Below are positions 52,225-61,466 of a stretch of 64,000 bases of DNA, one piece after another. Under the pieces are notes generated by a model, which saw only the letters and a list, made by a program, of their open reading frames with translations, did no database searches and had not been told where the DNA came from. The stretch is taken from contig NZ_BSEV01000023.1 of NCBI RefSeq assembly GCF_027922005.1, positions 1-64,000 of the forward strand, given 5' to 3'. Both the position numbers and the translations under genes were made by a program. Source of the stretch: Streptosporangium carneum. GTDB lineage: Bacteria; Actinomycetota; Actinomycetes; Streptosporangiales; Streptosporangiaceae. How positions within the stretch are numbered: position 1 is the stretch's first letter; each line of letters opens with the position of its first letter.

Positions 52225-53679
52225 TCACGGACATTTGTAGGTGAAACTCGCCTTGTCCTGGACTTTTCCGTCCGCAGGCAGGGGAGAGAGCAGCTTCAGG
52301 GTGGCCGTCCCCCTGAAGCGTCCCTCGCCCTTGACCGTCCACTGCAGATCCACCTCGTGAGAGGTCTGCCCCGAGGAGACGGTGTCCTCCTGGACGATCG
52401 GAGCCTTGCGGTCGCTGCGCTTCCACTGGTAACGGATCTGCCCCGCGGAGCCGTTCGTGGCGAACACCCCCGTGATCCTGACCGTGGCGTCGCACCCCTG
52501 CGTCTTCTTCGGCGCGGTCGTCTCGACCCCCGTGACCGCCAGCGGGGTCGCCGCGCCGCGCAGCAGCCAGGCCGCCAGGATGCCCACGACCATCAGCGCC
52601 AGGATCGCCGAGGCGAGAGCCGTACGGCGGCGGCGCCGTCTGGCCGGGACCCCCAGCGCGCGCAACCTGCCCGAGGGGGGCTCGGTCTGCTGCTGGTCCC
52701 GGCCCGCGCGCCAGATCTGCGCCGCCGTGGTCTCGGCCGGCACGCCGGGGCCGAAACGCATGACCACGTTTCCGCCGCTCTCCGGGGGCGCGGTGTCCGC
52801 CGTGCCCGTGCCCTGCCCCGCGTTCCCGGCACGGCTCTCGCCCGTTCTCGGGACGTGCAGCAGTGTGACGATCTCCCCTTCGTCGGGGCCGGGCAGCGCG
52901 GCCGCCTGGGCGGCGGCCTGCCGGTCCTGCCGGGTCTGGGGCGTCGCAGCGGATGACGACTCCCGCCGCGCGGCCTCCGCCAGCCCGTCCCGGCCGAAAG
53001 ACCCCTGCGGGAGCAGGTCACGTCCGGCGAGCAGGGCGTCACGGGCCTGGATGAGCCCACCGGCCGAGGCCGTCGCCGCCGCCCGCTCGAACAACCCGGC
53101 CGTGTCGGGGGAGGCCGCCGGGCTCGCGGCCAGATCGCGCGCGAGCGACGCCCAGGCCGCGACGTCACCCTCGGGGAGGGAGGGACGCCCGTGCAGCGCG
53201 TCGGCCAGTCCCCGTTCCGCGAGCAGCGCCGCCCCGTCGGCGGCGATCACCACGGTGTCGGGGCGCACCGCCCCGTGGGCGAGCCCCGCGGCGTGCAGGG
53301 TCAGCAGTGTCTGCGCGGTCTCCAGCAGGACGGCGGCCAGGCCGCCCGCGTCGGGGCGCGGGACGCCCGAGGAGAGCAGATCGGCCAGCGTGGGGCTCGC
53401 CGGAACCGCGGTGAGCAGCCAGACCTCGCCCTGCGTCGAGACCAGGTCGGAGATCGGGACCAGCCCGGTCAGGCCCGCCTGGATCAGCCCTCTGTCCGCG
53501 ACCACGGCCGCGACCAGCCGGTCGCGCGCCGCCGGATCCGCGATCGAGCGCGGGTCGAACCCGAGCACGCCCGCCGGCCGCCCGTCGGGCGCGACCGCTG
53601 ACGACCAGACGCCCAGCTCGCCGGTCCGGCTCACGCCGGTGAGCCGGAACCCGGCGACGTTCCCCCGCTCGCTGTTCAC
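52225..53679 (-). CDS. membrane pseudokinase with extracytoplasmic domain
   Basis: 484 aa. The N-terminal 230 residues look like the C-lobe side of a Ser/Thr kinase (LLETAQTLLTLHAAGLAHGAVRPDTVVI), where the catalytic HRDxKPxN is replaced by HGAVRPDTV and no DFG or VAIK lysine is seen, so it should be catalytically dead. Then an acidic/Gln linker, a membrane span (about 355-375) and a beta-rich extracytoplasmic domain with two Cys (QGCDATVRI ... SFTYKC). It lies 66 bp after an active kinase gene and may modulate it, like MviN/FhaA-type pseudokinases. Confidence 0.82.
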   Translation of the reverse strand: MNSERGNVAGFRLTGVSRTGELGVWSSAVAPDGRPAGVLGFDPRSIADPAARDRLVAAVVADRGLIQAGLTGLVPISDLVSTQGEVWLLTAVPASPTLADLLSSGVPRPDAGGLAAVLLETAQTLLTLHAAGLAHGAVRPDTVVIAADGAALLAERGLADALHGRPSLPEGDVAAWASLARDLAASPAASPDTAGLFERAAATASAGGLIQARDALLAGRDLLPQGSFGRDGLAEAARRESSSAATPQTRQDRQAAAQAAALPGPDEGEIVTLLHVPRTGESRAGNAGQGTGTADTAPPESGGNVVMRFGPGVPAETTAAQIWRAGRDQQQTEPPSGRLRALGVPARRRRRRTALASAILALMVVGILAAWLLRGAATPLAVTGVETTAPKKTQGCDATVRITGVFATNGSAGQIRYQWKRSDRKAPIVQEDTVSSGQTSHEVDLQWTVKGEGRFRGTATLKLLSPLPADGKVQDKASFTYKCP

Positions 53680-53745
53680 AGCTTCCCCCGTCCAGCCATC
53701 TGCCGCCTCCGCCGTTCGGTCTCCACGGCCTTCCTCGCCCCGCCG

Positions 53746-55440
53746 CTACCGCCTCCGCCTGCGGTGCCGGCCGGCCATGCGTCGCTTCACGGCCAGTGTG
53801 AGGGGGACGGCGCCGCTCGTCACCAGACCGAACGCCAGCAACGCCGAGGGGGCCGTGTCAACGGGAGGCGTGGGCGAGGCGGTCAGGGTCGGAGTCTCTC
53901 CGCCCCCGTCGGTCGAGGTCTCCGTCGGCTCCGGGCTGGTGGGGCTGCTCGTCGGGGTGGCCGTGGCGGTGGGCGTGCTCGGAGGGGTGCGCGTAGGCGT
54001 CGGCGCGGGCGGCGCGGTCGTCCTGGTCGGCGACGGGGTCGCCGACTTGGTCGGGGTGGAGGGGGCGCTCGGGCTGTCGAGGTCTGAGCTCTCCTCCTCG
54101 GAGGGGGCGGGGGAGGGCTGGGGCGCGGGGGACTTGCTCGGCCTGGCGGTGCGGGTCGCCGACGGCTTGGGCGTCGGGCTCGCCTTCTTGGTCGGCGAGA
54201 CCGGCGGAGGGGTGGCCGCGCTGGTCGTCGTCGCGGTCGGGGTCGGCTCCGGAGTCGTGCTCTGCGGCGAAGGCTTGCCCGTCGGCTCCTGGGTGGGCTC
54301 GTCGGTCTCCTCCGACGGGATGATCGACTCCACGCTCTCGGGGAGGGTCGGGCTCTCCGAGGTGACCAGGCTCTGCGGCGCGATCTCGGTGGTGCCCGCC
54401 GAGTTGACCAGCACCGCGGTCACGCCGCCGATCACCGCGACGCATCCGACGCCGACCAGGATCTTGACGCTCAGCTTGCTGAGCGCGGACGGCTTGCGGC
54501 GTCCCCCGCCGCCGCCGAGGTTCGTCTCGGCCACCGAGGAACCGGTGTCGGCCTTCGGGGCCTCCAGCGGGAACAGCGCGGGCAGGAGCGCGACGAGGCC
54601 TGCCAGGCGGCGGCGGCCCCGGTCGTGCCAGTCGGGGCCGTACGCGTCGGCGGCGACGGCCTCCAGCTCGGTGAGGAAGGCGGCGGCGGTCGGCGGCCGG
54701 TCCGCGGGATGTTTGGCGAGCCCCCGCTCGACCAGGCCCTGCAGGGCGGGCGGCACCTCCTCGACGGGCGGTGGCGCGCTCTGGTGCTGCCTGGCCAGCG
54801 CGGCGGCGTTCGTCGCACGGAAGGGTCTGGTGCCCGTCAGGCACTCGAAGAACACGACGGTGGCGGCGTAGACGTCGGTCGAGGGCCCGGCGGGGGCGCC
54901 CGTCCACTGCTCGGGGGCCATGTAGGGCGGCGTGCCCGCGGGGGCGTCCCCGTCGCCCGAGCGGACCGCGATGCCGAAGTCGACGAGCTTGCTCGTCCCG
55001 TCGGCCTCGACCATCACGTTCTCCGGCTTGAAGTCGCGGTGCACGACACCCGCCGTGTGCGCGGTCGACAGGCCGAGAAGGGCGCCCTTGAGCACGACCA
55101 GCGCGGCCTCGGGGCCGGTCGGCCCCTCGGAGCGCAGGATCGCGCGCAGCGCGACGCCGTTGATCAGCTCCATGACGATGGCCGCGCCCTCGCCGGTCTC
55201 GACGTAGTCGTAGAGCCGGACGGCGTGCGGGCTGTCCAGGGTGTTGAGCACCCGGGCCTCGTGCCGGAAGCGCGCGACGAACCCGACGTCGCTCCTGAGC
55301 TCGTCGGACAGGTACTTGATCGCCACCTGGATGCCGTCGACGTCGTGTCGCGCCATCACCACGCGTCCGCCGGCACCCGCACCCAGCTCGCGTATCTCGG
55401 TGTATCCGGGGACTCGCCAGCCTGATGGCGTGCCGTACAT
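53746..55440 (-). CDS. Ser/Thr protein kinase (PknB type without PASTA)
   Basis: 564 aa. Complete kinase: GAGAGGRV glycine loop, Lys42 (VAIKYL), catalytic Asp136 (HRDFKPEN), DFG at 154-156, GTPPYMAPEQW. A membrane span follows (about 330-352, VKILVGVGCVAVIGGVTAVLV), then about 170 residues of Pro/Thr/Ser-rich tail and a second hydrophobic segment near the C-terminus (ALLAFGLVTSGAVPLTLAV) with a basic end, like a sortase- or tail-type anchor. The outside part has no PASTA domain. It is upstream of the pseudokinase on the same strand. Confidence 0.93.
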   Translation of the reverse strand: MYGTPSGWRVPGYTEIRELGAGAGGRVVMARHDVDGIQVAIKYLSDELRSDVGFVARFRHEARVLNTLDSPHAVRLYDYVETGEGAAIVMELINGVALRAILRSEGPTGPEAALVVLKGALLGLSTAHTAGVVHRDFKPENVMVEADGTSKLVDFGIAVRSGDGDAPAGTPPYMAPEQWTGAPAGPSTDVYAATVVFFECLTGTRPFRATNAAALARQHQSAPPPVEEVPPALQGLVERGLAKHPADRPPTAAAFLTELEAVAADAYGPDWHDRGRRRLAGLVALLPALFPLEAPKADTGSSVAETNLGGGGGRRKPSALSKLSVKILVGVGCVAVIGGVTAVLVNSAGTTEIAPQSLVTSESPTLPESVESIIPSEETDEPTQEPTGKPSPQSTTPEPTPTATTTSAATPPPVSPTKKASPTPKPSATRTARPSKSPAPQPSPAPSEEESSDLDSPSAPSTPTKSATPSPTRTTAPPAPTPTRTPPSTPTATATPTSSPTSPEPTETSTDGGGETPTLTASPTPPVDTAPSALLAFGLVTSGAVPLTLAVKRRMAGRHRRRRR

Positions 55441-55590
55441 GCGGTCTCCTCAGTTGTCTGGGCCCCCACCCATAACAGACGGACCGTAGCTTAGCCATAG
55501 ATCACTGAATTTCGCTCATCAATCACAAATCAGTCTCAGAACTCTGAGTGATCGACGGCCGTGCGGCAGGCGGACGCCTCGCGCCGGGAC

Positions 55591-56235
55591 CTACCTGCCG
55601 GGCGCGGGCCGTGCGGCGACGTGCGCGGGAACCTCCAGCTCAGAGGTCATGGCGGGGTCGGTCTCCGGGGCGCCCCATGACTGGCGCAGCGGCAGCACCC
55701 CGGCCCAGATCGGCAGAGCGTAGTCCTCCTCGTCGTCCTTCGGCGGGCCCTGCCGCACCTTCACCGACGCCTCGGCCAGCGAGAGGGCCACCACGGCGGT
55801 CGCCGCGAGCTCCTTCCTGGTCGGCGCGCGCGTGGCGTCCCACTGCCCGGGGGCGAGCTGTTCGGTGATCGCCCGCAGGCCCGCGAGACGCTCCTCCTCG
55901 TCCAGCACGAGGCGGGGACGGCCGTAGATCATGGCGGAGCGGTAGTTCATCGAGTGGTGGAAGACCGACCGGGCCAGCACCACCCCGTCCAGGTGCGTCA
56001 CGGTGACGCAGACCTCGCCGTCGCCGCGCAGGGAGGTCGCGCCCGTCGAGCCGTGCAGGTAGAGGGTGTCGCCGATCCGGCCGTAGCCGGTGGGGACGAC
56101 CCTCGGGGAGCCGTCGACCACCACGCCCAGGTGACAGACCAGCCCGGCGTCCAGTACGGCGTACAGGTCGTCGCGGCTCGTCCGGCCCCTTTCCTTGGAA
56201 CGGCCGAGAGAGGTGCGGGGAGTAGTGGAGAGCAT
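55591..56235 (-). CDS. pyridoxamine 5'-phosphate oxidase-family FMN protein
   Basis: 214 aa split-barrel flavoprotein of the NimA/PPOX-like class: VLDAGLVCHLGVVVDGSPRVVPTGYGRIGDTLYLHGSTGA, VTHLDGVVLARSVFHHSMNYRSAMIYG and GWGAPET-like end. It is divergent from a MocR regulator, the usual partner in actinomycetes, only 19 bp away, so both genes must share or overlap promoters. Likely an F420- or FMN-linked reductase, not a true PdxH. Confidence 0.88.
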   Translation of the reverse strand: MLSTTPRTSLGRSKERGRTSRDDLYAVLDAGLVCHLGVVVDGSPRVVPTGYGRIGDTLYLHGSTGATSLRGDGEVCVTVTHLDGVVLARSVFHHSMNYRSAMIYGRPRLVLDEEERLAGLRAITEQLAPGQWDATRAPTRKELAATAVVALSLAEASVKVRQGPPKDDEEDYALPIWAGVLPLRQSWGAPETDPAMTSELEVPAHVAARPAPGR

Positions 56236-56251
56236 GGCTCTAACCTAGGAA

Positions 56252-56280
56252 GAAGTGGACATGGAAACCATGGCCACTTC
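56252..56280 (+). promoter_or_regulatory. 29-bp near-perfect palindrome at the MocR start
   Basis: Arms 56252-56264 and 56268-56280 are complementary at 12 of 13 positions (core AGTGG-N-CATGG / CCATGGCCACT) with a 3-bp centre. It covers the MocR start codons and abuts the divergent PPOX start (56235). Probably the MocR operator, or an mRNA hairpin blocking its own start. Confidence 0.8.
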
Positions 56281-57802
56281 CCACCGCCTTCGGGAGACCA
56301 CTTTGCCGCGCACCTCTGTCGACCTGCCCCTCTCGGTGGACCGCCAGGCCCCCGCGGCCCTCGCCAGACAGCTCGGCGACCGGCTGCGCGCCGCCATGCG
56401 CGACGGCACCATCAGGTCCGGCGAGCGGTTGCCCTCGACCCGCGCCCTCGCCCGCCAGCTCGCGGTGAGCCGCACCGTCGTCACCGAGGCCTACCAGCAG
56501 CTCTACGCAGAGGGGTGGCTCGACGGACGCCACGGCTCCGGCACCTACGTCGCGGACCTGACCGTCCACATCCCGTCCAGGCCGCAGGGGCAGGACGCGG
56601 AGACCGTCGCACCCCCGCCGTCCGCGCGCGTGCCAGGCCTCGACCCGGGCCCGCGTTCCCGCCAGGAGGACGGCGCGCCCACCGCCCCGGCCACGGCCGG
56701 CGGGCACGCGGGGCCCGTGATCGACCTGCGTCCGGGGCAGCCCTGGGTCCGTGACTACGACGAGGCGGCCTGGCGCAGGGCGTGGCGCGCGGCCGCGGAC
56801 CTGCCTCCCGGGGACAGCCCCGACGCCTACGGCCTGCCCAGGCTCCGCCGCGCGCTGGCCGAGCACCTGCGCAGGGCCAGGGCGGTCGCGGTCGGCCCCG
56901 AGGACGTCATGGTCGTCCGGGGCACCGCCAACGGCCTCGACCTCGTCGCCGCCACGCTGCTGCGCCCCGGGGACCGGGTGGGAGTCGAGGACCCCGGCTA
57001 CCGCGTCGCCAGGAACGTCTTCGCCGCGCGAGGCGCCGAGGTCGTGTCCTGCCCGGTCGACGGGGACGGCGTCGTCGTCGAGGCGCTCCCCGACGACCTG
57101 CGTGTGCTGTACACCACCCCGGCGCACCAGTACCCCCTCGGCGGACGCCTGCCCGTCCCCCGCAGGGAACGCCTGCTCGCCTGGGCCCGCCGCACCGGGG
57201 CGATCGTCGTCGAGGACGACTACGACGCCGAGTTCCGCTACGACGTCGCCCCGCTGCCCGCCCTGCACGGTCTCGACCCCGGCAGGGTGGTCCTGCTCGG
57301 CACCCTGTCCAAGTCGCTCGCCCCCGACATCGGCGTCGGCTGGCTGGTCGCCCCGCCCGACCTCCTCGCCGCCGTCGCCAGGACCCGCTACGACCTGGGC
57401 GACCGCACCAGCGGCCCGGCCCAGCAGGCGATGGCCGTCCTGCTCGAACGGGGGGACCTGGACCGGCACCTGCGCAGGATGCGCCTGGAGTACGCCCGCC
57501 GCCGCGCCGCGATCGTGGAGGTCCTCGGCTCGCTGGTGACGGGCGACACCGCCGGGCTGCACGTCATGGTCGAGCTGCCCGAGCACGCCGTCGGCCCCCT
57601 GTCCGCCGCCGCGGCCGAACGCGGCGTGCTCCTCGACGTGATGAACCACCACCATCACGGGGGCGTCCCCGCCGTGCACGGCCTCGTGATCGGCTACGGC
57701 TCCGCCTCGCTGCAGGAGGTCAGACGGGGGGTCGCCGTGCTGGCGGAACTGATCGACCGGTTCGCGCGGCGGGAGGCGGTGGCGCCTGAGGCAGGTCCCT
57801 GA
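56261..57802 (+). CDS. MocR-type GntR regulator with aminotransferase domain
   Basis: About 513 aa. N-terminal GntR winged helix (about 20-95, LARQLGDRLRAAMRDGTIRSGERLPSTRALARQLAVSRTVVTEAYQQL) and a PLP-binding fold-type I aminotransferase-like domain: VEDDYDAEFRYD and the PLP lysine in LGTLSKSLAPDIG. MocR proteins sense PLP or amines; members next to PPOX-like genes often regulate vitamin B6 or neighbouring genes. Start choices are GTG 56255, ATG 56261 or ATG 56270, all inside the palindrome. Confidence 0.93.
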   Translation: METMATSHRLRETTLPRTSVDLPLSVDRQAPAALARQLGDRLRAAMRDGTIRSGERLPSTRALARQLAVSRTVVTEAYQQLYAEGWLDGRHGSGTYVADLTVHIPSRPQGQDAETVAPPPSARVPGLDPGPRSRQEDGAPTAPATAGGHAGPVIDLRPGQPWVRDYDEAAWRRAWRAAADLPPGDSPDAYGLPRLRRALAEHLRRARAVAVGPEDVMVVRGTANGLDLVAATLLRPGDRVGVEDPGYRVARNVFAARGAEVVSCPVDGDGVVVEALPDDLRVLYTTPAHQYPLGGRLPVPRRERLLAWARRTGAIVVEDDYDAEFRYDVAPLPALHGLDPGRVVLLGTLSKSLAPDIGVGWLVAPPDLLAAVARTRYDLGDRTSGPAQQAMAVLLERGDLDRHLRRMRLEYARRRAAIVEVLGSLVTGDTAGLHVMVELPEHAVGPLSAAAAERGVLLDVMNHHHHGGVPAVHGLVIGYGSASLQEVRRGVAVLAELIDRFARREAVAPEAGP

Positions 57803-58895
57803 CCACGGGCATGGCCCGATGGGCGTAGAACGGGTCGACGGGCAACGCGTGCCGCCCCCACCACCGCGCGACCTCGGGCTCGGGTGAGGGCTCGACGAAA
57901 CCGGGCAGGTAGTCGTCGTAGGGAGGGGCGTAGAGGTAGCCGGTGGCCACCCCGTGCCGCTCGAGCGCCGCGATCGCCGCATCCCGGTCGGCGACCAGCA
58001 GCGGCACCCGGAACAGCGGCTGGTCCAGGTGCTCACGCACGGCCCCGGCCACCGTGGGCAGCTCGGCCAGCGTCCGGACCCCGGCGATCCGCCGCTCCCG
58101 CTGCCCCGGCAGCGCCCGCAGCCGTCTCGACTGGTAGCGGCGGGAGACCCGGCTCCGCCTGGTCCGGTAGTCGTGCAGGTCCGCACGGACCCAGGAGTCG
58201 AACGGCGGCAGCTCGGGCACCCGCTTCATCGCCACGGCCAGTTCGTCGGGGCGCGTCGCGATCCGGTGGCCCTCGCGCTCCTCCTCCATGCCGAGCGCGC
58301 GCATCGTCCACAGCGCGGGCCTGACCAGGTTGAGGCGGACCGCCGTGTGCCTGGCGACCGAGGTCAGGACCGAGCGGATCTCGGCCGCGAGCGCGCGGGG
58401 CTGGAGCAGCCGGTCGCGTTCCGCCTCGAGCGCCCGCAGGTCCGCCTCGTCCTCGACCGCGACCACTCCGCCGGAGCCCGCCCCGGCGTGCTTGGACAGG
58501 CTGAAGACGCCGGCCGCCCCGAACGTGCCCAGCGGTCTGCCCCCGGCCGTCGTCTCCATGGCGTGCGCGACGTCCTCGATCAGGATCTTGCCCGCGAACG
58601 CGGCCACCCGGTCGGGCAGGCCGTACAGGTTGGTGGTCAGCACGGCGTCCACCATGTCGAGGTCGACGGCGTCGACGTCGATGTTGCCGTCGTCCGGCGA
58701 CAGGGGCGCGATGACGGGGCGCAGCCCGGCGGCCAGCACCAGGAAGAGGATCTCGTCGGCGGAGATCGGCGACATCAGCAGCCGCTGCCCCGGAAGGCAC
58801 CAGTGCCGCAGCGCGAGGTAGAGGCCGAGCCGGTTGGAGGGCACGGCGAGGCAGCGACGCCCGGTCCGGGCGGCCACCAGGTCTTCTGGGCTCAC
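57720..58895 (-). CDS. DegT/DnrJ/EryC1/StrS-type aminotransferase
   Basis: 391 aa from GTG 58895. Fold-type I PLP enzyme of the DegT family: NRLGLYLALRH, DAVLTTNLYGLP, IEDVAHAMET with the PLP-ring Asp, and the PLP lysine in VFSLSKHAGAGSGG. Such enzymes make amino-sugars on nucleotide sugars. Its 3' end overlaps the MocR 3' end by 83 bp, tail to tail. It is 7 bp after the GNAT gene, with which it likely forms a surface-polysaccharide or glycolipid operon; the Lys-containing motif is slightly unusual (SLSKHAG, not the common SFHxxK). Confidence 0.88.
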   Translation of the reverse strand: MSPEDLVAARTGRRCLAVPSNRLGLYLALRHWCLPGQRLLMSPISADEILFLVLAAGLRPVIAPLSPDDGNIDVDAVDLDMVDAVLTTNLYGLPDRVAAFAGKILIEDVAHAMETTAGGRPLGTFGAAGVFSLSKHAGAGSGGVVAVEDEADLRALEAERDRLLQPRALAAEIRSVLTSVARHTAVRLNLVRPALWTMRALGMEEEREGHRIATRPDELAVAMKRVPELPPFDSWVRADLHDYRTRRSRVSRRYQSRRLRALPGQRERRIAGVRTLAELPTVAGAVREHLDQPLFRVPLLVADRDAAIAALERHGVATGYLYAPPYDDYLPGFVEPSPEPEVARWWGRHALPVDPFYAHRAMPVVRDLPQAPPPPAARTGRSVPPARRPPV

Positions 58896-58902
58896 CGGGC
58901 GC

Positions 58903-59988
58903 TCACGACGACTGAAGGGAGGTGCGCAGGCGGCCGAAGGTCTTCAGCGCCCGGTCGGCCGTGCTGCGCAGGACCGGGTTGGCCAGGACCGTTCCCCTGG
59001 CCTTGCGGACCGGCACCCTGAGCATCCAGTGCACCCCCGCGCCCGCGCTCGGCCTGGCGACCTGGCCCTCCGCCACCTCGTACTCGCCGTTCTTGAGCTT
59101 CTCCTTGTACTCCTTCTCGCCGCGGCCCATGTCGATGACCTCGATCCCCGCCTTCGCCGCCTTCTCGGCCATGGCGAGGTGGTGGATCAGCCCGGGGGAG
59201 TACTTGGCGAAGGAGGTGTCGTAGGCGGGGAACCAGCCCGCGAGGGTGGTCGCGGTGCGCAGGCCGAAGTGGCCCGCGACGGGGCGCCCGTCCACGTAGA
59301 GCATGTCCAGGACCCCGCCGAAGTGCTCGGTGTCCGTGGCGAGCAGCCGCTCGACCAGCTCGACGATCCACGGACGGGCGAACCGGTCGGTGCGTCCGGT
59401 GCGCCGGTACTGGCCGGTCTTCCAGCCGAGCAGCGTCCGCAGCGTCGCGGAGTCCGTGACGGCGTAGTCGTGTTGGAGCGGTCCCACGTCACGCTGGAGC
59501 TTACGCGACTTGTAGGCGGTCGAACGGTACGTCTTGCCGGAGGTCAGCTTGATCGTCTCGATGTAGGAATCATAGCCGTCCCGCAGGTCGATGATCGGGG
59601 ACGGGTGGAGGGTGTGCCGCGAGGTCAGCAGCGGCTGCCCGGCGACCAGATGGTCGAACTCGAACACCCCCAGACCGCAGGACTTGATCAACCGTTGCGG
59701 GTCGAACTCCAGGTCCTTGGCGTGCACGAGCCCCTGCGCGTCGGTCAGACCGGCGGCCACCGGTTTGCCGATGCCCATCGGGTGTCGTTCGTACGGGAAG
59801 AACCCCACCGTGTCCTGGCCGTCCTGCAGCACGGCCACCCGGACCTGGTCCTGCAGGTCACCGACCGTGATCGTGAACTCGGGTGAGAGGAACGGGCTGT
59901 CGAAGGCGGGATCGGCTCCCTGAAGTGTCCGCCATCTCTCGATGTCGGATTCGGCGAGGTCGCGGGGGTGGACGATAGAGACGCGCAT
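58903..59988 (-). CDS. GNAT acyltransferase, FemAB/CelD type
   Basis: 361 aa. A double-GNAT-like fold of the BioF2/FemAB/CelD class: LHPSPIIDLRDGYDSYI, LRTLLGWKTGQYRRTG, VDGRPVAGHFGLRTATTLAGWFPAYDTSFAKYSPGLIHHLAM and IDMGRGEKEYKEKLKNG are the characteristic C-terminal motifs. Such proteins acylate polysaccharide or glycan intermediates. It is 7 bp upstream of the DegT aminotransferase, so it may N-acylate the amino-sugar made by that enzyme. Confidence 0.88.
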   Translation of the reverse strand: MRVSIVHPRDLAESDIERWRTLQGADPAFDSPFLSPEFTITVGDLQDQVRVAVLQDGQDTVGFFPYERHPMGIGKPVAAGLTDAQGLVHAKDLEFDPQRLIKSCGLGVFEFDHLVAGQPLLTSRHTLHPSPIIDLRDGYDSYIETIKLTSGKTYRSTAYKSRKLQRDVGPLQHDYAVTDSATLRTLLGWKTGQYRRTGRTDRFARPWIVELVERLLATDTEHFGGVLDMLYVDGRPVAGHFGLRTATTLAGWFPAYDTSFAKYSPGLIHHLAMAEKAAKAGIEVIDMGRGEKEYKEKLKNGEYEVAEGQVARPSAGAGVHWMLRVPVRKARGTVLANPVLRSTADRALKTFGRLRTSLQSS

Positions 59989-60214
59989 GAGCTCCTACTG
60001 GGGTGTGCGGTTTCCCCGACGCCTTCCAGCATGGATACGTGCAGGACGTGCGTGAGCCCAAGCATGCGGGACGGCGCGTAATGTAACGGTAAAGGATCGT
60101 GACTGTCGGCGGCTGCGCGGGGTCACAACGTTTCGGAGACTCCTTCGATGACTCCTTCGATCCGTCCGCTTCCCTCTGGCGCGGGCCGACGCGGCGGCGT
60201 TCTAATGAGTGGCC

Positions 60215-61255
60215 ATGAGCACCCCTGGCATTGACTGGGACCGGCTGGTCAGGTGGATGGCCGTCAACGTCTCCGACGCGGGGGAGCCGACCTCGGTCTC
60301 CCTGATCTCCGGCGGCAGATCCAACCTCACCTACCTCGTCGAGACCGGGGAACGCCGCCTGGTGCTGCGCCGCCCGCCGCTGGGGCACGTGCTGCCCGCC
60401 GCCCACGACATGAAACGCGAGTGGCGTGTGACATCGGCTCTCGCCTCCACCTCCGTCCCGGTTCCGGAGCCGGTCGCCTTCTGCGGCGACGAGGACGTGA
60501 TCGGGGCACCGTTCTACCTCATGGGCCATGTGGACGGCGTGGCCGTACGGACGCCGGAGCAGGTCGCGGGGGTCGCGCCCGAGCGGAACCGGCGCCTCTC
60601 GGAGAGACTGGCCGAGGTCCTCGCCGCCGTCCACGCGGTCGGCTACGAGGAGGCGGGCCTGGGCGACTTCGGCCGCCCCACGGGCTACATGACCCGCCAG
60701 TTGGAGCGCTGGGGCCGGCAGTGGGAGCGGTCCAGGACCCGGGACCTGCCGGAGCACGACCGTCTGGCGGCCCGCCTGCGCGAGCGCCTGCCCGGCCGCG
60801 CGGCCGCGGCGCTGGTCCACGGCGACTACCGGCTGGACAACACGCTGGTACGGCTCTCGCCCGAGCCCGATGTCCTCGCCGTCGTCGACTGGGAGATGTC
60901 CACCCTCGGAGACCCGCTCGCCGACCTCGGCCTGACGCTGACCTACTGGCAGGACCCCGGTGACACCGAACGCGCCTCCGTCCCGGTGGCCGAGGGCGTG
61001 ACCACCGCTCCCGGCTTCCTCACCGCGAGGGAGTTCGCCGCCCACTACGCGAAGATCTCCGGCGCCGACCTCTCCGACCTGGACTTCTACGTCGCGTTCG
61101 GCAACTACAAGCTCGCGGTCATCGCGGAGGGCGTCAACGCCAGGTTCAGACAGGGCAAGACGGTGGGGGAGGGGTTCGAGAACATCGGCGAGGCCGTTCC
61201 CACCCTCCTGCGGCGGGCGGCCCGCGCGCTGGAGGGCCGAGCGCTGGAGGGCTGA
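60215..61255 (+). CDS. APH-family phosphotransferase (ACAD10-like)
   Basis: 346 aa from ATG 60215. Aminoglycoside phosphotransferase-like kinase: Gly-loop LISGGRSNLTYLV, Lys-region RLVLRRPPLG, catalytic HGDYRLDNTLV, metal-binding VDWEMSTLGDPLADLG. The long C-terminus and the GDPLADLG end match the ACAD10/acyl-CoA-linked phosphotransferases common in actinomycetes. It diverges from the GNAT gene by 226 bp. Substrate unknown; antibiotic resistance is not supported. Confidence 0.9.
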   Translation: MSTPGIDWDRLVRWMAVNVSDAGEPTSVSLISGGRSNLTYLVETGERRLVLRRPPLGHVLPAAHDMKREWRVTSALASTSVPVPEPVAFCGDEDVIGAPFYLMGHVDGVAVRTPEQVAGVAPERNRRLSERLAEVLAAVHAVGYEEAGLGDFGRPTGYMTRQLERWGRQWERSRTRDLPEHDRLAARLRERLPGRAAAALVHGDYRLDNTLVRLSPEPDVLAVVDWEMSTLGDPLADLGLTLTYWQDPGDTERASVPVAEGVTTAPGFLTAREFAAHYAKISGADLSDLDFYVAFGNYKLAVIAEGVNARFRQGKTVGEGFENIGEAVPTLLRRAARALEGRALEG

Positions 61256-61466
61256 GCGCCCCTGGCGGGAGGGGCGTGGCCGATCACCGGGGGTTACCGG
61301 TGGAGCGGGGATCTGCGGTAGAAGTTTCAAGTGTTCTGCAAGTGAGCCCGGATAGCGTGAGGGCACGGTCGATAACGCTTGTCTGTGAACGACGCCCAGG
61401 CGCGGTCACGTCGGTTGTCGCTGTGGAACGCTTCAGAGGACCAGCGGCCAGGATCGAGGACGAGCG

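Noticed and set aside
60215-61255. Aminoglycoside resistance gene
   Set aside because: The APH fold is clear, but the C-terminal motifs match the ACAD10-like phosphotransferases rather than resistance enzymes.
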